Below, one piece after another: positions 19,024-26,807 of a DNA stretch of 64,000 nucleotides. The notes under the pieces were generated by a model. It saw only the letters and a list, made by a program, of their open reading frames with translations. It ran no database searches and was not told the origin of the DNA. This stretch comes from Halomonas sp. TD01 (GTDB lineage: Bacteria > Pseudomonadota > Gammaproteobacteria > Pseudomonadales > Halomonadaceae): the NCBI RefSeq assembly GCF_923868895.1, contig NZ_OV350343.1, positions 2,666,001 to 2,730,000 of the forward strand, read 5' to 3'. Position 1 is the stretch's first letter, and every line of letters starts with the position of its first letter. The translations under genes were made by a program, and so were the position numbers.

Positions 19024-22000
19024 ATGCTCTCTTTTCTGACCAAGTCCTTGTTAGCCAAGTCCTTATTAAATAAGTGGCGACGCGTTGCTCATCAGAATGC
19101 AACCAACGCTACTGAAAGCGGTTTTGATGCGGAAGTCTTTGATGCTCAGTGGTATTTGGCTACTTACACCGATGTGGCGGCTGCCGGTATCGACCCATGG
19201 GAGCATTACCAGCACCATGGCAAAGCAGAAGGGCGTTTGGCATGCCGCAACCAAGCCATTGGCTGGGGGCATGCGTTATGGCGAGGGGCTGAAGCCGTTG
19301 TTTTGCCACGCTTGCAACGCTTACTAACCGCTAACAATGCGACGACAGTTGAACGCTTGTCCGCTCGTTGGGAGCTCGCTCGGTGGTATGCCTGGCAAGC
19401 GAACTGGTCAGCCGTATTAGAGGTTTTGCTATCCGAAGGAAAACTGCCGAGCTTCGGTTTTCCTGGCCCGGCGTTGCTGGTGGTAGACGCTTGCTGCCAG
19501 CAGGCTGACCATGCCTCTCAGTGCGATAACGCGTTAGCTGAAGCGTTAGCGTTTTTAGAAATGTATTACCCACACCAAGCAGATACCACGTTGGCCAGGG
19601 CAAATGCGCTCAGCTTATCGAAAGAGCGGCTAAGCTTAACGCCCGATCCAGACCTTGAATCAGAGTGGCTGGCGGTGATTAATCGCTGTTTTCAAGCTCA
19701 GGGATTGCAGCCGCTTGCGTTGGCTGACCCTGAGCAGCCGCTGCATTTGAATAATCTTGCGCCTGACTATTCCAGTACTGACTTTGGTGGAGACTTATCA
19801 CGCGCTAGTGGGGCTATTCTTCACCCCTCACCCCTCACCACTCACGATTCACCCTTCACCCTTCACGACTCCCCCTTTGTTAGTGTCATTATTCCGCTGT
19901 ATAACGCGGAGCGCACTATCACAATGGCACTTACCAGCCTGTTTTGTCAGCGTGATGTGCGCTTGGAAATTATCGTGGTGGACGATGCTAGCCCCGATAG
20001 CAGCGTTGCCAAGGTAGAACAGCTTCAGGCCAGTGTACCGCCCCATATAGAACTGGTGGTGCTGCGTCATTCCCAAAACCAGGGGGCTTACGCTGCCCGT
20101 AATACGGGTATGGCGGCGGCCACTGCTCCATTTATTACTACCCACGATAGCGATGACTGGTCGCATCCTCAAAAGCTAGCCCTGCAATGCCAGGCGTTAA
20201 TCGGGCAGTCCGCTATAAAAGCGTGTTTGTCTCACTGGGTACGGGTCACTCCTGAACTTATGTTCCACCGTTGGCGATTGGATGAGTTCGGTTGGGTGTA
20301 TCCAAACATGTCGTCGTTGATGTTTCGTCGTGAGGTATTTGAAGCCCTAGGCTATTGGGATGGTGTCAAGGTCAATGCGGATACTGAATGGCGCTGGCGG
20401 GTCGAGGCCGCTTTCGGTGCGGGCAGCGTTAGTGACGTGCTGCCAGGCGTACCACTTTCCTTTGGGCTCGCCGATGGTGGTTCGTTAAGTCAGCATGCCT
20501 CGTCTCACTTAGTAAGCCAGTTCACCGGCAACCGCTTTCGTTATATGCAGGCGGCAGCGCGTTGGCATCGGTCGGCACAGGGGCTGAAACAGGGCCTGAA
20601 TATGCCTATTGCACCCGCTGAGCGGTTGTTTACGGCCCCGGCAGGAATGCTTAGAGACACGGCACCTCCCAACCCTCCGCCTAGTGAGTTTGAGCTGATT
20701 AGTGAATCTGGCCTGTTGGATGCGGGTTGGTACCTTACCCGCTATATAGATTTGCAGCAGACGCCCGTTGAACCGTTAAACCACTACGTGGAAAGCGGGG
20801 CAAGCGAAGGGCGTGATCCTGGCCCAGGTTTTTCGACCTCTGGTTATGTGCGCCGTTATCCAGAAGTGGGAGAAACTAACCTTAATCCGCTGGCTCATTT
20901 TCTAAGTGTGGGGCAGGCAAAGGGTTATCAGCCACTGCCCGAATGGCAAGGTGAGAAAGCCTTTGCAAACCGGCCTACCGTGATGCTTTGTGCTCATCAA
21001 GCGGGCAGTACGCTGTTTGGTGCGGAACGCAGCCTGCTAGATGTGCTGGATGCGATGGGCGAATTGCGTTGGAATGTGGTGGTGACGCTACCAGAAGCCA
21101 ACAACGTGGCCTACGAACAGGCGCTGCTGAAGCGTTGTAAAGCATTGGTGGTGATGCCCTATGGTTGGTGGCAGGTGGGAAAACAAGCCAACGAAACAAC
21201 AGTGGCACAGTTTGAAGCGCTACTATCTCGCTACAACGTCAAGGCACTGCATGGTAATACGGCGGTGCTGCATGAGCCATACCTTGCGGCAAAGCGGGCG
21301 GGCATTCCTTCCCTTGTGCATGTGCGTGAACTGCCTGCTTTCGACGAGAGCTTATGTGACCTTCTGGGAGCGACGCCCGATGAGTTAGTGAGCCACGTGC
21401 ATAAGCTAGCAGATATTGTCGTGGCGAACTCCCAGTGTGTGGCCGAGGCGTTTGCATTGTTTGGTTCACCCAAACGCCTTGCTATTGTGCCGAATACCAT
21501 CGATATGCTGCCGTTGCTTACCTTGCCAGAGGTGAACTTCGTACCGCAGGCAGGCGTTCGCGTGGGCATGTTAAGTAGCAACGTGGCTAAAAAAGGTCTG
21601 AAGGATGTAGAGCAAATGGCGAGGCATCTACAGGCCTTGTCTCCCCTCGTTGAGGTGGTGCTGTTTGGTGCGCAAACGCCTGCTATTGATGATCTGCTTC
21701 GCCGCCAAGCTCAGGGAAAAGCACCCAGTAATATGCGTTTTGCAGGCTATGTGGAACATCCTGAAGCGGCTCTGGCTCAGTTGGATATAGTGGTGAACCT
21801 ATCCCGCTTCCAGGAGTCTTTTGGGCGTACTGTACTAGAAGCGATGGCCGCTGCTAGGCCTGTTGTAGCCTATGATTGGGGCGCTTTGAGCGAGCTGGTC
21901 GTTGCTGCTAAAAATGGCGATGTTAACACTGGCATATTGGTGCCATTTGGCGACTCATCGGTTGCTGCCCAACAGGTGGCGATGTTGGCGAATGATCCTG

Positions 22001-22125
22001 CTCAGTGCAGACAGTTAGGGCAATCTGCTCGTCATCGTGCGCAAGCGTGCTTTAGCGCTGTTGAGCTGCGCGTAGCATTGGCTAACGCTTACGCACTCAC
22101 GCAGTGCGATGAATTTTGTATGTAG
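19024..22125 (+). CDS. Two-domain GT2-GT4 glycosyltransferase
   Basis: The 1033-residue protein carries an N-terminal copy of a short repeat of the form FD-x-x-WYL-x-x-Y-x-DV...HY-x-x-x-G-x-x-EGR (near residues 37-75), which recurs twice near 560-640 (DAGWYLTRYIDL, then SGYVRRYPEV). A GT2 domain (FVSVIIPLYNAERTI, IVVDDASPDSS, HDSDDW) covers about 288-480. A GT4 domain covers about 650-1030 (VPNTID, GYVEHPEAALAQLD, RFQESFGRTVLEAMAAARPVV). This arrangement is typical of polysaccharide-cluster enzymes adding two residues in sequence. Just before the GT2 domain the coding sequence contains an in-frame repeat tract at 19818-19874. It follows ugd by 28 bases and its end overlaps or abuts the next gene, so it is probably in one operon. 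Confidence 0.85.
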   Translation: MLSFLTKSLLAKSLLNKWRRVAHQNATNATESGFDAEVFDAQWYLATYTDVAAAGIDPWEHYQHHGKAEGRLACRNQAIGWGHALWRGAEAVVLPRLQRLLTANNATTVERLSARWELARWYAWQANWSAVLEVLLSEGKLPSFGFPGPALLVVDACCQQADHASQCDNALAEALAFLEMYYPHQADTTLARANALSLSKERLSLTPDPDLESEWLAVINRCFQAQGLQPLALADPEQPLHLNNLAPDYSSTDFGGDLSRASGAILHPSPLTTHDSPFTLHDSPFVSVIIPLYNAERTITMALTSLFCQRDVRLEIIVVDDASPDSSVAKVEQLQASVPPHIELVVLRHSQNQGAYAARNTGMAAATAPFITTHDSDDWSHPQKLALQCQALIGQSAIKACLSHWVRVTPELMFHRWRLDEFGWVYPNMSSLMFRREVFEALGYWDGVKVNADTEWRWRVEAAFGAGSVSDVLPGVPLSFGLADGGSLSQHASSHLVSQFTGNRFRYMQAAARWHRSAQGLKQGLNMPIAPAERLFTAPAGMLRDTAPPNPPPSEFELISESGLLDAGWYLTRYIDLQQTPVEPLNHYVESGASEGRDPGPGFSTSGYVRRYPEVGETNLNPLAHFLSVGQAKGYQPLPEWQGEKAFANRPTVMLCAHQAGSTLFGAERSLLDVLDAMGELRWNVVVTLPEANNVAYEQALLKRCKALVVMPYGWWQVGKQANETTVAQFEALLSRYNVKALHGNTAVLHEPYLAAKRAGIPSLVHVRELPAFDESLCDLLGATPDELVSHVHKLADIVVANSQCVAEAFALFGSPKRLAIVPNTIDMLPLLTLPEVNFVPQAGVRVGMLSSNVAKKGLKDVEQMARHLQALSPLVEVVLFGAQTPAIDDLLRRQAQGKAPSNMRFAGYVEHPEAALAQLDIVVNLSRFQESFGRTVLEAMAAARPVVAYDWGALSELVVAAKNGDVNTGILVPFGDSSVAAQQVAMLANDPAQCRQLGQSARHRAQACFSAVELRVALANAYALTQCDEFCM
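19818..19874 (+). repeat. TCACC-type short repeat tract inside the coding sequence
   Basis: About eight imperfect heptads of the type TTCACCC/CTCACCA/TCACGAT follow one another in frame, coding for HPSPLTTHDSPFTLHDSPF, a linker before the GT2 domain. A similar tract (CATTCACTT, ATTCACCACTCACTATTCA) lies at 16363-16402 ahead of glmM. The same motif in both coding and non-coding DNA suggests a spreading or slippage-prone repeat. Confidence 0.7.
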
Positions 22126-22148
22126 TCTCGAATGATGAGGGGTTTTAT

Positions 22149-24458
22149 TTGAAGCTTGCGATTGCTGCCATTGTTAAAAATGAACTAGACAGCTTGGTTG
22201 AGTGGCTGGCGTTCCATCTTGCGGTGGGGGCCAGCCATTTTTTGATGGCTGATAATGAGAGCACTGATGGCACCAAAGAATTTTTATCGGTACTCGCTGA
22301 TCAGGGCTTAGTAACACTGATCTCAGTGCCAACAGGTGAGACGCCTCCTCAACTGCCTGCCTACCAGTCGCTTTTAGAAAAATGTCCTAAAAACATAGAT
22401 TTAGTTGCTTTTATTGATGCTGACGAGTATTTATTACCAGATCTTGAAGGGCTAACGCTATTGGCGTGGTTAGAAGAGCGCTTTGTTTCGCCTGACGTTG
22501 GTGCGCTAGGCTTGAATTGGGCCTGTTTTGGTTCCAATGGAGCAAAATTCCGCGATGATGGGTTAGTTATTGAACGTTTTACCCAGCGCGCCAACCAAGA
22601 ATTCGGGCCTAATCATCATATTAAAAGTGTGGTTCGCCCGCACTATGTAGAGCGTTTCGATAATCCGCACTTTGCCCGTTTAAAACGAGGCTGTTACGTG
22701 AATAGTCTTGGCCAACCGTTGGTGCCGCGTAAGGATAAGCAAGGCAAGCAGCGATTTGGACTAAGCGGAAACGTTGTTTGGGACGGGGCGCGTATTAATC
22801 ACTATTTGGTAAAGTCAGTAGAAGAATTTGTACTAGGCAAAGCTAAACGGGGCAGTGCGGCTACGCCTAATTATCAAAAGCAGCGCGACTATTTTATGCG
22901 CCATGACCGCAACGATGCCGCGTGTCATTTGGCCGCTGAACTCGCGCCTAAGGTCAAAAAACAAATGAAATGGTTGCAGCAACTTGCTGATAAAAAGCAG
23001 GTCAGGAGTGGCTCGGAGATAAACGAGCAAGCCAATAAAATATCTCCCGCTCAGCCTTCTTCTGGTTCGGATTTAACCCGGTGGCTGAAACGCCGTTTGA
23101 AAGAGTGGTCTTCCACTACCGCGAATGGGCACTCTCCTGTTGATCGTTGGGCGTTGGATTACCCTTCTGAACAGCGCGGTTCACGCTTTCAACCTTCAGG
23201 GCGGGTTGTGCAAGGGTGGTTGCTACTGCCAGCAAGTCTGGCCGAAATGCATTCACAAGTGCGTATTGTGGCGGAATGGCAGTCTGCCTTTGAGCTGTGC
23301 CATCCTCTGGACGTTGATCGCCCGGACGTTATCAAAAATATTTTTGCAGTGCCGGCTGAAGGTCACCCCCAACGCGTGTGTGGTTTTCGTTTTACTGTAC
23401 CACCCAAGCTGGGTAGCTTCCGGTTATGGCTGGCGCTTGAGGATGCACGCTGGCTACTGCAAGACGTTACGGTTGATACGCGGGATGTCGAAGCCGCAGA
23501 GCAACTGAAAGTGTTGCAAGGTAAGCAGGGTTGGCTGTTTTTAGATAACGACACTAACGGTAGCGTTGACCAATTTATGGGGCGCATGCGTCTTACTAAA
23601 GCCGGTATAAAAGGCTGGGATGATTATCTTCATCAGCTTGAAAATGCTGCTGGTAACGTGCCCTGGGCATTATTGGTAGCCCCTTCTAAAGAGAGTGTGA
23701 TGGGGGCAAGTTATCACCCACGGGAAGAGGGCGCTTCCGGCCCTATGCACCAAGTGCTTAGCTTAACTGCTTCTGCTGGTGTGGTTTATCCTGTTAAGGA
23801 ACTGAAAGCCCTGGGCGATGGAGCGTTTATTCCTACGGATACTCACTGGACCCATCATGGGGCGTTGGCCGCAACGATTGCCCTAGCGGTAAAGCTAGGT
23901 GTGGAAAAGAAAGCCTGTGCGGCGCTGTTTAAAAAAGACCGCTATAAAAATAAGGCCATGGGCGGCGATCTTGGTAATAAGCTAACCCCGAAGCAAACGT
24001 CTAATGTTGATGTACTGATTTCTTTTAGTCATTCTCGTTACAAGACCTACGATAATGGCTTGCCTAACTTTGGCCGATTACTGGTGATTGAGTATCCTGA
24101 GGCGTTAATGTCGGGCACGTGTCTGATATTCGGCTCTTCCTCTAGTTACTCCATGTTTAATTATTTATGCCGAGTGTTTCAGCGCATTGTGTTTGTGCAT
24201 AGCGCGGGGAGTGTTGACCCTGAGTTGGTTAAAGCGGTCGCTCCCGCGTATCTGGCGACTCAGACCAATGCTCGTTTTGTAGTGCAGATACCGACGGTTA
24301 CCCATAGTTTGGATGAGGTGATTCACCAAAAGTGTGCACAGCTGGATGAGAAGGCGTTTGAAGACGTTCATGAAAAGCGTATCATCGCATCAGATGACTA
24401 CCTTCAAGCCTTGGGGCTGCTGCGTTGGGAACAGACTGCCAGCAGCCTACTTGTGTGA
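22149..24458 (+). CDS. Glycosyltransferase fused to AlgX/AlgJ-like SGNH domain
   Basis: About 769 residues. TTG 22149 is chosen as start (LKLAIAAIVKNE aligns with the family opening, with GAGGGG six bases upstream); an alternative TTG at 22116 overlaps the upstream gene. The N-terminal part (to about 290) is a DUF23/GT92-like or Glyco_tranf_2_4 domain with WLAFHLAVGASHFLMADNES and the metal-binding-like FIDADEYLLP. The C-terminal part (about 450-740) resembles AlgX/AlgJ acetyltransferases: KQGWLFLDND, a LLVAPSKESVMG strand and the DTHWTHHGALAA motif with Asp-x-His. AlgX-type domains O-acetylate polysaccharides in the periplasm, whereas the glycosyltransferase should be cytoplasmic. No signal peptide or transmembrane helix is evident, so the location of the second domain is puzzling. 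Confidence 0.75.
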   Translation: MKLAIAAIVKNELDSLVEWLAFHLAVGASHFLMADNESTDGTKEFLSVLADQGLVTLISVPTGETPPQLPAYQSLLEKCPKNIDLVAFIDADEYLLPDLEGLTLLAWLEERFVSPDVGALGLNWACFGSNGAKFRDDGLVIERFTQRANQEFGPNHHIKSVVRPHYVERFDNPHFARLKRGCYVNSLGQPLVPRKDKQGKQRFGLSGNVVWDGARINHYLVKSVEEFVLGKAKRGSAATPNYQKQRDYFMRHDRNDAACHLAAELAPKVKKQMKWLQQLADKKQVRSGSEINEQANKISPAQPSSGSDLTRWLKRRLKEWSSTTANGHSPVDRWALDYPSEQRGSRFQPSGRVVQGWLLLPASLAEMHSQVRIVAEWQSAFELCHPLDVDRPDVIKNIFAVPAEGHPQRVCGFRFTVPPKLGSFRLWLALEDARWLLQDVTVDTRDVEAAEQLKVLQGKQGWLFLDNDTNGSVDQFMGRMRLTKAGIKGWDDYLHQLENAAGNVPWALLVAPSKESVMGASYHPREEGASGPMHQVLSLTASAGVVYPVKELKALGDGAFIPTDTHWTHHGALAATIALAVKLGVEKKACAALFKKDRYKNKAMGGDLGNKLTPKQTSNVDVLISFSHSRYKTYDNGLPNFGRLLVIEYPEALMSGTCLIFGSSSSYSMFNYLCRVFQRIVFVHSAGSVDPELVKAVAPAYLATQTNARFVVQIPTVTHSLDEVIHQKCAQLDEKAFEDVHEKRIIASDDYLQALGLLRWEQTASSLLV

Positions 24459-24488
24459 GTGTTGCCTTGGTAACGGAATGGGTTAAGG

Positions 24489-26807
24489 ATGGCGATGAGG
24501 CAGCATATTGTCAGTTTAAAAGAAATGATGGCTGCCATTGGGAGGCACAGCAGTGTGCCCCCATTCTGGCGGCGTAATCCCAGTATTCGCGTAGTAGATG
24601 CGCCTGTCTTTAAAAGTGAAGCTGCAGCAAATGTTAATACACCAGTAAAGGCAAGTACCTACTGTGTTTGTGATGGAGAAAAGCCACTTCCTGGCTGGAA
24701 TATGCTGGAGTTGGATGGGTTAGGGGCAGATGCTTATGGCGCTGCCACGATTCTTCTCTATACCCACAAAGGCATTATCGAAACGTCGGTGTCGTTGCGC
24801 CCAGGTAAAACGACTAAGCGGATTCTTTGGGTACCGCGAGGCGTAAAAAAAATCGCGTTCTCTTTTTTGGCCAGCGAAGCGGCCTTGGCCCACTTGGCGG
24901 TGGAATGGGTGTGGCTAACGCCTTGGTTTGCCCAAAGCCGCTTAGCGCGCCGTTTGATCAATAATCACGCCAGTTATAAGGGGATGAGAACGCGTGACGT
25001 GGTGCGTTATCTCCACACGGAGTCGGTTGCCCAAGCACGTAGCTGGCGCAGTATCGCTCTGGAAGAATATAACCAAACCCACGCAAAACAGCATGTGTCT
25101 GAAGACTATTCACGGTGGGTAAATACAACCGAGAAAGAGGCTGTTGAAGATCCTCAGTCGATTATTGCGGGCCTGAAATCAGCGCCCCTGTTCTCAATCA
25201 TCATGCCAGTGACGCTGAGTGATTTAGAGCAGGGGGAAGCGCCTTTCATTGCCACAATTAATTCCTTAAAAGCACAAAGTTACTTTTTTTGGGAAGTCTT
25301 TATTGTGCTTTCCGCTGAGATCACCGATACACAGCGGAAAGCGTTAGAGCGCTATATTCCTACGACTAGCCGTATCAACTTGATCCATAGTTATCATCGC
25401 ACCTTGGCAAAGTTAGACCACCAAGGGTTTATTCAAACCCAGGGCGATGGGGTCATGCGGATTAGCTGGGGCGATCAGTTAGCGAAAGAAGCCTTATGCC
25501 AGTTGGCGAAAGCGTGGAACGATCACCCTGACGCGCAGCTTTTCTACACGGATGAAGACGTGCTAGGAGCTGATGGCAAGCGTTGCAAGCCCAACTTTAA
25601 GCCGGGCTGGAACCCGGATTTGTTGCTTTCGACTAACTACATTGGCCGCATAGCGTTGTATAAGCGGCGGTTGCTTTGGCAGCTGGAGTCTGAGCAGACG
25701 GATCTGCTGTCTCACCTGACCAGTCGGGCTGCGGTTGATTATGCGCTGGCGCTCACCTTTATGATGTGGAAAGTGACTCACGGCAACGAAAAGTCGGTGT
25801 GTCATTTGCCTGCTATGTTGTATCACCGTAGCGAAGACTTTCCTCATCCGCTTCACCAGCAGGATGCTATTTCGCTGGTTAGCAGCGTATTGAAGCAGCA
25901 AGTAGCTAGCGCAAAAGCGGTGGTGCATCCAGGGTTATTGGAGAGCTCAGTGCGGATTGAGTGGCCAATACCCAACCCAGCGCCGCTAGTGAGCTTGTTG
26001 GTGCCAACCCGCAATGGTGTTGATATTTTGCGGCCTTGTGTGGATGCCATTTTAGAACGCACTGCTTACACTCATTTTGAGCTGCTGATTCTGGATAACC
26101 AGAGCGACTGCCCAGAAACCATGGCGTACATGGATGACGTGGCAAAGCGCGACCCGCGTGTCCGTGTATTGCGTTGGAATCATCCGTTTAACTACTCAGC
26201 GATCAATAATTTTGGCGCTGCGCAGTCCCATGGCAGCATCATTGGTTTGGTCAATAATGATGTAGAGCCGGTAAATGAACACTGGCTAACCGAAATGGTA
26301 AGCCAAGCCTGTCGTTCTGAAATTGGCTGTGTCGGAGCCAAACTCTATTACCCAAACGGTATGCTGCAACATGGCGGTGTAATACTTGGTTTGGGGGACG
26401 TTGCAGGCCATGCGCATCGTTTCTTCCCCCGTGAGAGTGACGGTTACACGGGACGGTTGAAGTTGGTTCAGAATTTATCTGCGGTGACTGCGGCGTGCTT
26501 GCTGCTGCGTAAAAACGTGTTCAATAACGTGGGCGGTTTAAACGAAAAGAAATTAAGCGTTGCCTATAACGACGTTGATTTGTGCTTGAAGGTTAGACAA
26601 GCAGGCTACCGCAACTTGTGGTCTCCGTTTGCTGAACTTTACCACCATGAATCTATCTCTCGCGGTGCCGATGATACGCCTACCAAGCGTGCCCGCTGGC
26701 TAAGCGAAGTTGCTTACATGCGCCGTACCTGGGGTAATCATCTGGACAGTGACCCTGCTTACAATCCCAATTTAACGCTTGTGCATGAAGATTTTTCTCT
26801 CAAGTGA
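24489..26807 (+). CDS. GT2-family glycosyltransferase, tandem domains
   Basis: The 772-residue protein holds two GT2-type domains after a ~190-residue N-terminal region. The first (about 225-450: FSIIMPVTLSDLEQG, QLFYTDEDVLGADG) is followed by the second (about 495-750: LVSLLVPTRNGVDILRPCVD, LLILDNQSD, GLVNNDVEPVNEHWL, NDVDLCLKVRQAGYRNLW). The second has the strong signatures of rhamnosyl/GT2 O-antigen enzymes. It starts at ATG 24489, 30 bases after the previous gene, and its stop overlaps the next start by four bases (26804-26807), so it is part of the same transcription unit. Acceptor and donor cannot be told. Confidence 0.85.
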   Translation: MAMRQHIVSLKEMMAAIGRHSSVPPFWRRNPSIRVVDAPVFKSEAAANVNTPVKASTYCVCDGEKPLPGWNMLELDGLGADAYGAATILLYTHKGIIETSVSLRPGKTTKRILWVPRGVKKIAFSFLASEAALAHLAVEWVWLTPWFAQSRLARRLINNHASYKGMRTRDVVRYLHTESVAQARSWRSIALEEYNQTHAKQHVSEDYSRWVNTTEKEAVEDPQSIIAGLKSAPLFSIIMPVTLSDLEQGEAPFIATINSLKAQSYFFWEVFIVLSAEITDTQRKALERYIPTTSRINLIHSYHRTLAKLDHQGFIQTQGDGVMRISWGDQLAKEALCQLAKAWNDHPDAQLFYTDEDVLGADGKRCKPNFKPGWNPDLLLSTNYIGRIALYKRRLLWQLESEQTDLLSHLTSRAAVDYALALTFMMWKVTHGNEKSVCHLPAMLYHRSEDFPHPLHQQDAISLVSSVLKQQVASAKAVVHPGLLESSVRIEWPIPNPAPLVSLLVPTRNGVDILRPCVDAILERTAYTHFELLILDNQSDCPETMAYMDDVAKRDPRVRVLRWNHPFNYSAINNFGAAQSHGSIIGLVNNDVEPVNEHWLTEMVSQACRSEIGCVGAKLYYPNGMLQHGGVILGLGDVAGHAHRFFPRESDGYTGRLKLVQNLSAVTAACLLLRKNVFNNVGGLNEKKLSVAYNDVDLCLKVRQAGYRNLWSPFAELYHHESISRGADDTPTKRARWLSEVAYMRRTWGNHLDSDPAYNPNLTLVHEDFSLK

